Source: Halalkalicoccus sp. CGA53
GTDB lineage: Archaea > Halobacteriota > Halobacteria > Halobacteriales > Halalkalicoccaceae
Length of the DNA stretch: 64,000 nucleotides
Direction of reading: 5' to 3'
Assembly (NCBI RefSeq): GCF_036429475.1
Contig: NZ_CP144125.1
Coordinates: 1,178,001 to 1,242,000, forward strand
Shown: piece after piece, positions 26,547 to 35,615 of the stretch
Numbering within the stretch: the stretch's first letter is position 1
Layout of the letters: the number at the start of each line of letters is the position of its first letter
Program-made: the position numbers and the translations under genes
Notes under the pieces: generated by a model
What the model saw: the letters and a program-made list of their open reading frames with translations, nothing else
Database searches by the model: none
Told to the model about the DNA's origin: nothing

Positions 26547-27335
26547 GTGTGGCCGTCGTTCGGCCCGATCGTCGCGGTCGTGATCGAGGACGTCGTGGTG
26601 TCGGCGGCCCTCTTCGCGCTGGGTCTGTTCCTGATCCACCGCGGGTTCGACGCCTACCGGGCCGGACGGCTGATCCGGGACACGCCGACCGCCACGGTCC
26701 ACTCGATGGCGCTCGGCCGGGTCGAACTCCACGGCACCGCTCGCGAGGCGGCGACGGCCTTCGACCGACCGTTCACCGACGGTCGGTGTCTCTATGCGAG
26801 GTACCGGATCGAAGAGTACCGACGGAACGGGAAGGGCGAGCGGGAGTGGCGGAGGATCGACGACGGGACGAAGGTGGCGCCGTTCTACCTGGAGGACGAC
26901 ACCGGACGGGTGCTCATCGCGGCCGACCACTGGACGACGGTCGAGATCTCCGCCGAGAACCGGTCCAGGGTGACCGTCCGGAGCTACGAGAGCGAGCCCG
27001 AAGCTGTCCTCCGGTTCCTCCGTCACGACTCTCCCGTCGAGCCGGCCGGCGGTGGACTACTCGGGTCGATATCGAACGCCCCACGCAGGTACACTCAGTG
27101 GGTGTTGCCGGTCGACAGCGAGGTCTACGTCTTCGGCGGCGTCGAGGAGTGCGAGGACGGCGAGGGTGCCTTTCGCGACCGCCTCGTCGTCACGACCGAC
27201 GAATCGACCGGTCGGTTCGTCGTCTCCGATTCGGACCCCGCGTCGCTGGCGGAGACGTACGGTCGACGGGCGCCGCTGCTGGTCGTCGCCGGGCTGCTCG
27301 TGAGCGCCCTCTCGCTCTCCGAACTCCTCGGCTGA
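26547..27335 (+). CDS. GIDE (MULAN-like BAM) domain membrane protein
   Basis: 262 residues starting at GTG 26547. One transmembrane helix lies near the N-terminus (about 10-30) and one at the very C-terminus (about 243-260). Between them is the beta-rich domain of the eukaryotic GIDE/MULAN E3 ligases, also called BAM (beside a membrane). Markers are TPTATVHSMALGRVELHGTA, CLYARYRIEEY and the VLPVDSEVYVFGG segment near the end. There is no RING finger, so the name ubiquitin ligase often transferred to prokaryotic members is misleading. It follows lemA in an apparent operon. The biochemical role is unknown. Confidence 0.75.
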   Translation: MWPSFGPIVAVVIEDVVVSAALFALGLFLIHRGFDAYRAGRLIRDTPTATVHSMALGRVELHGTAREAATAFDRPFTDGRCLYARYRIEEYRRNGKGEREWRRIDDGTKVAPFYLEDDTGRVLIAADHWTTVEISAENRSRVTVRSYESEPEAVLRFLRHDSPVEPAGGGLLGSISNAPRRYTQWVLPVDSEVYVFGGVEECEDGEGAFRDRLVVTTDESTGRFVVSDSDPASLAETYGRRAPLLVVAGLLVSALSLSELLG

Positions 27336-27375
27336 TCGGGGCCGATCCCGGGGGCGCCCGTCCGGTACGTCCGTC

Positions 27376-29166
27376 TCAGACGTGCTCGTCGAGGAACTCG
27401 GCGATCGCCGAGTACGCCTCGATCCGGTTCTCTAGCTTGGTGAAGCCGTGGCCCTCGTCCTCGAAGATCAATTTCCGGACCGGGACGTGTTTCGCCGCCT
27501 CCTCGGCGATCTGTTCGGCCTCGCCGACCGGGACCCTCGGATCGTTCGCGCCGTGGAGGACGAACAGCGGCGCGGCGATCGATTCGATTCGATTGATCGG
27601 GCTGATCTCCTCCAGAAACTCCCGGTCGTCTTCGAGCGAGCCGTACTCTGCCTCTCGTAGCTCCCTGCGCCAGTCGCCGGTGTTCTCGAGGAACGTGACG
27701 AAGTTCGCGATGCCGACGATGTCGACGCCCGCGGCCCAGAGGTCGGGGTACTCGGTCATCGACGCGAGTACCATGAACCCGCCGTAGGACCCGCCCATGA
27801 CGGCGATCCGGTCGGGATCGACCGCGGCGTGATCGTGGAGCCACTCGACACCTGCTCGAATATCGGCGACCGAGTCCATCCGCTTCTCGACGTCGTCGAG
27901 GTGGGTGTACTCCCGGCCATACCCTGAGGAACCGCGGACGTTCGGCTCGAAGTAGGCGTACCCCCGGTGCAGGAAGTACTGTTTGACGCTCGAAAAGGAG
28001 GGGCGGCGCTGGCTCTCCGGCCCGCCGTGGATGTCGACGATCACGGGTGTCTCGCCCTCGGTCGCGCTCTCCGGGAGCGAGAAGAAGGCCGGCACCGAGA
28101 GCCCGTCGAAGCTCTCGAAGCGGACGAGGTCGGCGTCGACGAAGCTCCCGTCGGGGATACCCGCGGTCGGCGCGCGGGTCCAGCGCTCTGCGCTGCCGGA
28201 CTCCGCGTCGACGACGAAGACGTTCGGGTTCGTGCTCGTGCCCGTCACCGTGATCGAGAACCGCTCGCCGCCGTCGTCGAAGCTCACACCGCCCGCGATT
28301 CCCTTCCCGACCTCCGGCGCCGGGAACTCCTCGATCTCGGTCTCCCCGACGAGTTTCCCCACCGTGAGGTCGGTGTAGCCGTCGACGTTCCGCGAGTAGG
28401 CGACGGTCCCCGACTCCTCGTCGAGTGCGACGCCACCGACGTTCCACTCGCCGCCCGATTCGACCACGGTGAGTTCGCCGTCGAGACCGAGGCGTGCGAG
28501 GTAGAGCGTGTCCTCGCCCTCGTCGGTGACGAGGTAGATCGCCTCGCCGTCGGGGCCCCACTCCGGGCCGGAGTAGCGGATGGCGCCCTCGTGCGGGGTG
28601 AGGTGGGCCATCTCTCCGGTACCGAGATCGAGGACGTGGAGGTCGTGGTCGAAGCTCGCGTGTGCCTCGTGGACGAGCAGACGGGTTCCGTCGGGGCTCC
28701 AGCCCACGAGCGAGAGCCAGCCGTCGCCCTCGGCGACCAGCTCCGCCTCGTCGCCGCGTTCCTCCCGTCCCTGGACGTAGACGTCGAAGACCGATTCGTC
28801 CCGGCGGTTCGAGGCGAACGCGATCCGCTCGCCGTCGGGACTCCAGCCGCCCCAGCGGTGTTTCGCTTCCGGCACCCCGGTGAGCGGGTGGATCTCGCCC
28901 GTCTCTGTGTCGAGCCGGAAGAGCTGTGCGCGCTCGTTACCGCCGTCGTCCATCCCGAAGGCGAGTTCGGGTCTCTCCGGTGACCAGGTGACGAACGTGA
29001 CCCGTTCGTCGGAGAACGTGCGCTGTTCGGGCCACCTGCCGGGGGAATCGAGCGTCCAGACCTGTGGGACGCCCGTGGTGTCCATCAGGAAGGCGAGGCC
29101 GTGCGCGGAGAGCGAGGCGCCGTAGGCGCTTCTGACGTTGAGATACCGGTCGATGCCGAAGGACAT
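27376..29166 (-). CDS. S9 family prolyl oligopeptidase-like serine peptidase
   Basis: 596 residues: an N-terminal beta-propeller (about 1-350) with repeated WSPDG-type blades such as GWSPDGERIAFASNR, then an alpha/beta hydrolase domain. The catalytic triad is visible: Ser460 in GGSYGGF, Asp542 in GANDPRV and His573 in DEGHGF. The enzyme would cleave short peptides in the cytosol, as acylaminoacyl peptidases and dipeptidyl peptidases do. No signal peptide. It is convergent with the GIDE gene and divergent from the glycosyltransferase. Confidence 0.92.
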   Translation of the reverse strand: MSFGIDRYLNVRSAYGASLSAHGLAFLMDTTGVPQVWTLDSPGRWPEQRTFSDERVTFVTWSPERPELAFGMDDGGNERAQLFRLDTETGEIHPLTGVPEAKHRWGGWSPDGERIAFASNRRDESVFDVYVQGREERGDEAELVAEGDGWLSLVGWSPDGTRLLVHEAHASFDHDLHVLDLGTGEMAHLTPHEGAIRYSGPEWGPDGEAIYLVTDEGEDTLYLARLGLDGELTVVESGGEWNVGGVALDEESGTVAYSRNVDGYTDLTVGKLVGETEIEEFPAPEVGKGIAGGVSFDDGGERFSITVTGTSTNPNVFVVDAESGSAERWTRAPTAGIPDGSFVDADLVRFESFDGLSVPAFFSLPESATEGETPVIVDIHGGPESQRRPSFSSVKQYFLHRGYAYFEPNVRGSSGYGREYTHLDDVEKRMDSVADIRAGVEWLHDHAAVDPDRIAVMGGSYGGFMVLASMTEYPDLWAAGVDIVGIANFVTFLENTGDWRRELREAEYGSLEDDREFLEEISPINRIESIAAPLFVLHGANDPRVPVGEAEQIAEEAAKHVPVRKLIFEDEGHGFTKLENRIEAYSAIAEFLDEHV

Positions 29167-29223
29167 GACTCAGGGTTCGCGTCCGTCGGCTAAACGCTTC
29201 GGCTCGCGGAAGACTGCAAAAAA

Positions 29224-29231
29224 GCATTTAC
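29224..29231 (+). promoter_or_regulatory. TATA-like box of the glycosyltransferase gene
   Basis: GCATTTAC is centred about 26 bp before the ATG at 29254, the spacing expected for a leaderless haloarchaeal transcript. An A-run (AAAAAAGC) precedes it at about 29218-29225. Confidence 0.45.
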
Positions 29232-29253
29232 CGGCCCACGGTCTCGCCCGCGT

Positions 29254-30303
29254 ATGCGCGTCGCGTTCGTCACGGTCGAGAGCCCCCGAGAGCTTCGATC
29301 GGAGGGGGCGCGTCGTCTCGACCGCTTCGCACGCGCGCTCGCCGCACGCGACCACGACGTGACCGTCTGCTGCTCGCGGTTCTGGGGATCGGGAGGGGAG
29401 GACCCACCTCCGGCGCACGAGAGCGACGGCGTTACCTACCGCTCCGTCGCGGGGGAGCCGTCTTCGGAGCGGGTGCTCGCTTCGCTTCCGTCCCTCATCC
29501 GGCGCGTCGATCCGGAGGTGATCCACGCCGGGATCGCGCCCGGCTGGCACCCGCTCGCGATAGCGCTCGCCGCCTCGCTCTCGCGCACGCCGGTCGTCCT
29601 CGACTGGTCCGGGCAGCCAGGCGAGGGGCGTCTCTCCCCCAGAACCTTCCCGTCGGCGCCGATCCTCGTCCCGTCGAGCTACGTTCACACCCGCGCGCGC
29701 GAACGGGGGAGCGCCGTCGACCGACTGCGGATCCTCCCCGGATTCGTCGAACGCGATCGGATCGACGAGGTCGATTCAGTCGGTGCGTTCGACGTCGTAA
29801 CGACTGCCTATCTCGACGGGAACGCCGACGTCGAGTCGCTGTTGCTCGCGCTCCGCGAACGGGACGACGCGTGCTCCGCGGCTGTGCTCGGCGACGGCCC
29901 CCATCGAGAGCGTCTCGAACGCCAGGTGAGGGACCTCGGACTCTCCGACCGCGTCTCGTTTCTCGGCGACGTTCCGACCACCGAACGGATCGCACGCTAC
30001 CGCGGAGCGCGGGTGTTCGTCGAGGCCGAGGAAACCTCCTCGTTCGCCCACGAACTCCTGTGTGCGCTCGTCTGCGGCTGTGCAGGGATCGCCGAGTACC
30101 GGGCAGACTCCGCCGCCCACGAACTCGTCGAGCGCCGCGAGCGAGGCTTCCCGATCACCGATCCGTCCGAACTGGTGGGGGCACTCGACGAGGCGCTCGC
30201 GCTGCCGTACGCTACCAGCTCGGAGGGGTTCGAGGCGTTCGACGCCGATCGGGTCCTCGGCCGGCTTCTGGTCACGTATCGGGAAACGATCGAAGGTTCC
30301 TAG
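29254..30303 (+). CDS. GT4-type glycosyltransferase
   Basis: 349 residues with a GT-B two-Rossmann layout. The N-terminus MRVAFVTVESPRELRSEGAR and DHDVTVCCSRFWG fit a family 4 glycosyltransferase. The C-terminal half has SAAVLGDGPHRERLERQVR and LSDRVSFLGDVPTTERIARY, the nucleotide-sugar binding core with the acidic EAEETSSFAHELL region. It would transfer a sugar from a nucleotide or dolichol donor to a lipid, protein or polysaccharide. Acceptor unknown. It is not in a glycan cluster. It ends 4 bp into the convergent rhodanese gene. Confidence 0.85.
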   Translation: MRVAFVTVESPRELRSEGARRLDRFARALAARDHDVTVCCSRFWGSGGEDPPPAHESDGVTYRSVAGEPSSERVLASLPSLIRRVDPEVIHAGIAPGWHPLAIALAASLSRTPVVLDWSGQPGEGRLSPRTFPSAPILVPSSYVHTRARERGSAVDRLRILPGFVERDRIDEVDSVGAFDVVTTAYLDGNADVESLLLALRERDDACSAAVLGDGPHRERLERQVRDLGLSDRVSFLGDVPTTERIARYRGARVFVEAEETSSFAHELLCALVCGCAGIAEYRADSAAHELVERRERGFPITDPSELVGALDEALALPYATSSEGFEAFDADRVLGRLLVTYRETIEGS

Positions 30304-31187
30304 CTCCCCTCACCCGTCTCGATCGGCGTGCGGATCATGCTCCCCCACTCGGTCCACGAGCCGTCGTAGTTGCGCACGTCCGGGAAGCCGAGCAGTTCGT
30401 GCAGCGCGAACCACTCGATCGACGAGCGCTCGCCGACGCGGCAGTAGGCGATCGTCGACTCCTCGCCGTCGACCCCCTTCTCGGCGTAGAGCTCGCGCAG
30501 TTCGTCCGGACCTTTGAACGTGCCGTCGTCGTTCAGGATCGTCGGGACGGGCACGTTCTGCGCACCGGGGATGTGACCCGCGCGCTGGGCGGTCTCCTGT
30601 AGTCCTTCCGGCGCGAGCAGTTCGCCGGTGAACTCCTCGGGCGAGCGGACGTCGACCAGTGGAAGACCGCTGTCGATCGCCGTCTCGACGTCGTCCCTGT
30701 AGGCGCGGATCGACTCGAACGGTCCCCTCGCGTGGTACTCCTGTGCGTCGAACTCCGGGACCTCCTCGGTCAGCGGGTAGTCGTTTGCGACCCAGTACTC
30801 CTTTCCGCCGTCGAGCACGCGGGCGTCGGCGTGCCCGTAGTACTTGAACTGCCAGTAAGCGAACACCGCGAACCAGTTCGGGATGCGCCCGCCGCCGTAG
30901 AAGACGACGGTCGAATCCTCGGTGATCCCCGCCTCGCCGACGACCTCCTCGAACGCCTCCTTCGAGAGGATGTCGCGGGTCGTCCGGTCGGTGAGGTCCT
31001 CCTCCCAGTCGAGAAACACCGCGCCGGGGACGTGTCCCGCCTCGTAGGGGGTGTACTCCGAGTCGGCGGTCACCGTCGGGTTGTTCACCTCCAGTAACCT
31101 GTATTCGGGGTCCTCCGACTGGAACTCCTCCAGGTGGTCTTCGACCCAGTCCGCGTCCACGAGCACGTCGTCGTCGTAGTCGGTCAT
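30300..31187 (-). CDS. Thiosulfate sulfurtransferase (two-domain rhodanese)
   Basis: 295 residues from the ATG at 31187, which begins MTDYDDDVLVDADWVEDHL; an ATG at 31352 lies in promoter-like sequence and is rejected. Two rhodanese domains are present. The N-terminal one is inactive (no Cys at the loop), and the C-terminal one carries Cys249 in AYCRVGERSS, the persulfide site. FTGELLAPEG and RAGHIPGAQNVP are typical of haloarchaeal members. It moves sulfane sulfur from thiosulfate to acceptors such as cyanide or thiols. Confidence 0.93.
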   Translation of the reverse strand: MTDYDDDVLVDADWVEDHLEEFQSEDPEYRLLEVNNPTVTADSEYTPYEAGHVPGAVFLDWEEDLTDRTTRDILSKEAFEEVVGEAGITEDSTVVFYGGGRIPNWFAVFAYWQFKYYGHADARVLDGGKEYWVANDYPLTEEVPEFDAQEYHARGPFESIRAYRDDVETAIDSGLPLVDVRSPEEFTGELLAPEGLQETAQRAGHIPGAQNVPVPTILNDDGTFKGPDELRELYAEKGVDGEESTIAYCRVGERSSIEWFALHELLGFPDVRNYDGSWTEWGSMIRTPIETGEGS

Positions 31188-31633
31188 GCGCGTTCCCGTT
31201 GGCTCGCCAGCATATCGTGCGTTTCGACGGGAGCGGTATGCGCCGGGACTGCCGCTTCTCGGCAGTTTCTGCCACGACCGTTTACGTTCCCGCGAGAACG
31301 GAGCGTTTCTAACGGTCGAATACGGACGAGCGAGCGCCCCAGGCATTCGCACTCGCCTTCGTGACCGAGCGAATCCCCCCGGTCGATCGCTCCACGTGGG
31401 AACATTGAAGTAAGTCCACTTCGATACCCACCCTTAAAGAGTGCCTACAGTGTTTGGCTACTGACCTGTCTGACTCTTCTATACCCGGAGGCGTACACCG
31501 CCGGTCGACGGGAGGCTCCCCCGGACGCGGTGCCCCTCTTCGATAGATCGTCTGGGTCGGTTGCGAGCAGGCAAGAGTCGTGGTACCACGGAGCGATACG
31601 TTCTTGTACCGTCTGCCCGAGTTACGAAGGACT
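31188..31633. other. Divergent promoter region with two palindromes
   Basis: 446 bp between the rhodanese gene (leftward) and the aldo/keto reductase gene (rightward). No convincing coding frame. A perfect hairpin ACTGCCG-cttct-CGGCAGT at 31248-31266 lies about 60 bp upstream of the rhodanese start. A 12-bp palindrome sits near the reductase start. AT-leaning sequence around 31425-31440 may hold a promoter. Confidence 0.4.
31579..31590. promoter_or_regulatory. Perfect 12-bp palindrome, possible operator
   Basis: CGTGGTACCACG is self-complementary and ends about 43 bp before the reductase ATG at 31634, a position suited to a dimeric repressor or activator near the promoter. No binding protein can be named. 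Confidence 0.3.
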
Positions 31634-32452
31634 ATGAGGACCAACCCATCCGTGCCAGCTCTCGGCCTCGGGACGTACCGGAACACCGAGTACGAACGAT
31701 GCAAGGGGAGCGTTCTCACGGCGCTCGATGTCGGCTACCGGCACATCGACACCGCGGAAGCGTATCGCAACGAGGAAGCAGTCGGGGACGCACTCGCGAC
31801 GTCTGACGTTCCTCGAGAGGAGGTCTTCCTCGCGACGAAGGTCCTCCACCCGAAGTTCGCCGATGGCTATGACGCCGCGAGTATAGTCGACGCTGCCCAC
31901 TCGTGTCTGGAACGGTTAGGTGTCGAGTACGTCGATCTCTTCTACGGCGTTCACTGGCCGGGCGACGGCTACGACGCCGAGGAGACGTTCGCGGCGTGTA
32001 CCAGCCTCTACGAGGAGGGAACGGTCCGACAGCTCGGCGTCTGCAACATGACCCCGGTCCTGCTGGAGGAAGCGAGATCCGTTTCCGACGTGCCGATATC
32101 CGCACTCCAAGTAGAACTCCACCCCCTCTTGCCACAGGCGGAGCTCCGGAGCTACTGTGACACCCACGATATCTCGGTGGTCGCGTACGCTCCCCTCGGA
32201 AACGGTCGTATGTTCGAGGTCCCGGAGCTCCTGGAGATAGCGGAAGAGCGCGACGTGGGCGTGGCACAGGTGAGCCTCGCGTGGCTCCGACGGAAGGGGG
32301 TCGCCGCGATACCGAAAGCGACCGGAACGGATCACATCCGGGAGAACTGGGGGTCGTTGGAGGTGGAACTCACCGACGACGAGCTACGGAAAATCGACGA
32401 CATCCTCCACGAGGAGCGGCAGTACGACCCGGAGTACGCACCGAAGTGGTAG
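31634..32452 (+). CDS. Aldo/keto reductase
   Basis: 272 residues from the ATG at 31634; the GTG at 31580 lies inside a palindrome and is less likely. This is an NADPH-dependent (beta/alpha)8 barrel enzyme. The catalytic tetrad is complete: Asp39 and Tyr44 in HIDTAEAYRNEE, Lys69 in LATKVLHP and His107 in YGVHWPGD. The phosphate-binding IPKATGTDHIRENW near the C-terminus binds NADPH. It reduces aldehydes or ketones, or oxidises sugars in reverse. It is convergent with the sugar-type ABC operon, so a role in carbohydrate metabolism is plausible but not shown. Confidence 0.9.
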   Translation: MRTNPSVPALGLGTYRNTEYERCKGSVLTALDVGYRHIDTAEAYRNEEAVGDALATSDVPREEVFLATKVLHPKFADGYDAASIVDAAHSCLERLGVEYVDLFYGVHWPGDGYDAEETFAACTSLYEEGTVRQLGVCNMTPVLLEEARSVSDVPISALQVELHPLLPQAELRSYCDTHDISVVAYAPLGNGRMFEVPELLEIAEERDVGVAQVSLAWLRRKGVAAIPKATGTDHIRENWGSLEVELTDDELRKIDDILHEERQYDPEYAPKW

Positions 32453-32508
32453 CGCGGTCGTTTCGCCACCCACCGAACCGGTGACGCGACGAGCCGCTCC
32501 GGACGGGG

Positions 32509-33618
32509 TTACTTCGCTTTCGCCAGGAGCTCCTCGGTCTCCGTGTCGTAGAGGTAGAGCCCGCTCTCTTCGACGTGGATCTGTACCACCTCGTCCTCTT
32601 CCAGCGGTTGATCGGACGGGACGTGTGCCCTGAGCTCACCCTCGGGACCCTCTACGGTCGCCAACGCACGCTCGTCGACGGGCTCTAAGAGGATGAGTTC
32701 GCCCTCGAAGTGACCGTCGTCCTCTCCCCGGGACAGCGAGACGCTAATCGGGCGAAACCCGACGTACACGTCTGGGCTCGACGGATCGTCCCGGAAGACG
32801 TCGACGTCGAATCGGAACTCTCGTCCGTGGACCTCGACGATACCGCTGTTCTCGTTCAGCGTCTTCACCGTCCCACGCAGGAAGTTGATACTCGGATTCC
32901 CGATGAAGCTCGCGACGAACATGTTGTCCGGATAGTTGTAGAGGTCGTTTCGGGTCCCGATCTGCTCGATGCCGCCGTCGTTCATCACGGCGATACGGTC
33001 GCTCATCGTCATCGCTTCCTCTTGGTCGTGCGTGACGTAGACCGTCGACTTCCCGAGGCGTCTGTGGACGCGCTGGATCTCCTTTCGGATCTCCACTTTG
33101 AGCTTGGCGTCGAGGTCACTGAGCGGCTCGTCCATCAAGAACGCGATCGGATCCTGTACCAGCGTCCGGGCGAGCGCTGCTCGCTGTCGCTGTCCACCGC
33201 TCAGCTCTCCCGGGTACTTGTCCAGTAGCTCCGGAATCTGCATTATCTCGGCGGCCTCTCGCGCCTCCTCGTATCGCTCCTCCTTGGGGACGTTTCGCAC
33301 CTTGAGCGGATACGAGATGTTGTCGATGATGGTCATGTGCGGGTAGAGCGCGATGTTCTGGAACATCATCGCGAGGTTTCGCTTGTTCGCGGGGACGTCC
33401 GTCAGATCCGTGCCGTTCGTTCGGATGGTCCCGCTCGTCGGCGTCTCTAGCCCGGCGATACACCGCAGCGTCGTCGTCTTTCCGCACCCGGACGGGCCGA
33501 CGAGCGTGAGGAACTCCCCCTTCTCGATATCTATCGAGATGCCGTCGACCGCGACCTCGACACCGCTGGGGACACTGAACTCCTTCGTGAGAGATTCGAC
33601 CTGGATTTCTGGTTCCAT
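32509..33618 (-). CDS. CUT1-type ABC transporter ATP-binding protein (MalK-like)
   Basis: 369 residues from the ATG at 33618. It energises the importer encoded upstream. All ATPase motifs are seen: Walker A GPSGCGKTTT, Q-loop MMFQNIALYPHMT, signature LSGGQRQRAALARTL, Walker B FLMDEPLSDLDAKL and H-loop VYVTHDQEEAM. The C-terminal 130 residues form the TOBE/regulatory extension typical of MalK/UgpC-type subunits serving sugar importers. A 102-bp gap separates it from the permease gene. It is the last gene of the operon: binding protein, two permeases, ATPase. Confidence 0.93.
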   Translation of the reverse strand: MEPEIQVESLTKEFSVPSGVEVAVDGISIDIEKGEFLTLVGPSGCGKTTTLRCIAGLETPTSGTIRTNGTDLTDVPANKRNLAMMFQNIALYPHMTIIDNISYPLKVRNVPKEERYEEAREAAEIMQIPELLDKYPGELSGGQRQRAALARTLVQDPIAFLMDEPLSDLDAKLKVEIRKEIQRVHRRLGKSTVYVTHDQEEAMTMSDRIAVMNDGGIEQIGTRNDLYNYPDNMFVASFIGNPSINFLRGTVKTLNENSGIVEVHGREFRFDVDVFRDDPSSPDVYVGFRPISVSLSRGEDDGHFEGELILLEPVDERALATVEGPEGELRAHVPSDQPLEEDEVVQIHVEESGLYLYDTETEELLAKAK

Positions 33619-33720
33619 GTTATCACGTACTCCGGTATCGTTCCATATCGTTTTCGCTGTTCGCACCCCGGCGAGCGCGCTCGCCGACCGGCGACCGTTC
33701 GGATCCGACGTCGACCGACA

Positions 33721-34629
33721 TCATCCACCCACCCTGAACCCTCGCATGAGGTACTTCTGCAGCGCGAAGACGAAGACGAACGCCGGGATCACCGTGATGA
33801 AACTCGCCGTCATCAGCGGGCCGTACAGCGTGTCGTCCTGGACGAGGAAGTCCTCAAGGCCGATGGTGAGGACACGCATGCTCTGTTCGGTCATGATCAC
33901 TTTCGGAATCGTATACTGGTTCCAGGAGATAGCGAAGGCGAAGATTCCGACGGCGATGATCCCGGGCTTCGCGATCGGGAGCGCGATGTCGACCATCGAC
34001 CGGAACCTGCTCGCTCCCGCCATCTGTGCGGACTCCTCCAGCGAGTACGGGACGGTCTGGAAGAACTTCCACATCAACCAGAGGGAGAACGGCAACGAGA
34101 GCGCAGTGTGAGCCAGTATTAGCCCGATGTACGTGTTGAGGATGCCGAGTTCCCGCCAGAAGATGAACATCGGTATCGCGAGGAGGATGGCGGGGAACAT
34201 GTAGCCGAACAGCACGCCCCTGGCGAACGTCTTCTTGAACCGCATCTGGATCCGGGCCAGTCCATAGCCCCCCAGCGTCGCGGCGACCGTGGTCAGGACG
34301 ACGACACCCGCCGTGACTATCAGGCTGTTCAACATGTACCGCGGGAACGACGAGTAGAAGAGGACGAAGTGGAGGTTCCCGAGTCCGTAATCCGCAGGGT
34401 TGAGCGAGATAATCGTCGGGTACGCGGTCTGTAGCGTGCGCTGAACCCGGATCGTCGAGTTGAACATCCAGATGATCGGGAGGAGGATGACGACGACCCA
34501 GAGCGCGACGAACGCGTTCGCGGTCGTGTTCTTGATCCATCCCTGCTGGGCGTACGTGAGGCTACCCCACAGGGGGAGTCTGTCCCATCGTGTCTCGTAG
34601 ATCGGGTTCTGATCGTCTCTCTCACTCAT
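33721..34629 (-). CDS. CUT1-type ABC transporter permease (MalG-like)
   Basis: 302 residues with six transmembrane helices. The EAA loop that docks on the ATPase is EESAQMAGASRFRSMVDIAL followed by PIAKPG. Its ATG overlaps the stop of the preceding permease gene (ATGA), and a Shine-Dalgarno sequence GGAGGTG lies about 9 bp upstream inside that gene, fixing the start. The C-terminus MRGFRVGG is typical of MalG-type subunits. Confidence 0.92.
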   Translation of the reverse strand: MSERDDQNPIYETRWDRLPLWGSLTYAQQGWIKNTTANAFVALWVVVILLPIIWMFNSTIRVQRTLQTAYPTIISLNPADYGLGNLHFVLFYSSFPRYMLNSLIVTAGVVVLTTVAATLGGYGLARIQMRFKKTFARGVLFGYMFPAILLAIPMFIFWRELGILNTYIGLILAHTALSLPFSLWLMWKFFQTVPYSLEESAQMAGASRFRSMVDIALPIAKPGIIAVGIFAFAISWNQYTIPKVIMTEQSMRVLTIGLEDFLVQDDTLYGPLMTASFITVIPAFVFVFALQKYLMRGFRVGG

Positions 34630-35579
34630 TCGACTCGCACCTCCTGTTCCGGTTCGAGAACCAGGAAGTAGATGATTGCACTCACGAAGAGGATGCCGAA
34701 CAACACCGTCGCTATCGCCGCTGCCTCACCCAGCTGGTGGCCGAGGAAAGCACGTTCGTACGCGTAGACCGGCGACAGCATCGTCGAGTCGCCGGGACCG
34801 CCGCGGGTCAGGATCCACACGCTGTCGAAGTGGAGGAACATCCAGACCCCGCGCAGGAGCAACACGATGAAGATGACGCCCTTGAGGTTCGGAAGCGTGA
34901 TGTCCCAGAACTTCCTCCAGGCGCCGGCCCCGCTGACCGTCGCAGCCTCGTAGTGGCTGTTCGGGATGCTCTGCAGCCGAGCGAGACACATGATCGCGAC
35001 GAACGCGGTGTACTTCCAGCTGTTGACCCCGATCACCGCGAGCATCGCGAACGTGGGTTCGCCGAACCACGCGATGCTACTCTCGATCACGCCGAGGTAG
35101 ATCAGGATCCAGTTGAACACCCCGTACGTCGAGTTCATGATCCAGTGGAACATGAACGCGACGATCGCCGTCGGGATGAGGTAGGGCAGCATAACGACGG
35201 CCGTCGCGAACTTGTTGAACCGAAACGTCCGCGAGATCAGCACCGCGATCAGTATCCCCACCGTCAGCTGGAAGGTGACGGTGCCGACCGCGAACGTGGT
35301 CGAACGGAGCAACGAGACGTGAAACGTATCGTCCACCAGGAGGTTTCGGTAGTTTCCGAGCCCGATCCAGTTCCACTCGGGGCTGAAGATGTTGATACTG
35401 AAAAACCCCGCGTAGATCGACCAGAGGATCGGGAAGACGTTTATCAAACTGAAGAGGAGCAGCGCCGGGAAGACCGTGAGAATCGCCAGGATACGACGAC
35501 GCGAGAGGACGTCGTAGATGTCGTCTCTGGTCTCTCTCAGATCGGATCGATACTTCTTCGGTATTGGTACGTAACTCAT
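34626..35579 (-). CDS. CUT1-type ABC transporter permease (MalF-like)
   Basis: 317 residues with six transmembrane helices (first at about 30-55). The EAA loop reads YEAATVSGAGAWRKFWDITL followed by PNLKG. It forms the heterodimeric channel with the downstream permease and is translationally coupled to it. The binding-protein gene lies 36 bp upstream on the same strand, so the whole set is one operon. Confidence 0.92.
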   Translation of the reverse strand: MSYVPIPKKYRSDLRETRDDIYDVLSRRRILAILTVFPALLLFSLINVFPILWSIYAGFFSINIFSPEWNWIGLGNYRNLLVDDTFHVSLLRSTTFAVGTVTFQLTVGILIAVLISRTFRFNKFATAVVMLPYLIPTAIVAFMFHWIMNSTYGVFNWILIYLGVIESSIAWFGEPTFAMLAVIGVNSWKYTAFVAIMCLARLQSIPNSHYEAATVSGAGAWRKFWDITLPNLKGVIFIVLLLRGVWMFLHFDSVWILTRGGPGDSTMLSPVYAYERAFLGHQLGEAAAIATVLFGILFVSAIIYFLVLEPEQEVRVE

Positions 35580-35615
35580 TGTGGCGTTGAAGTCATAACG
35601 GTAGAGAGCGGGCAG

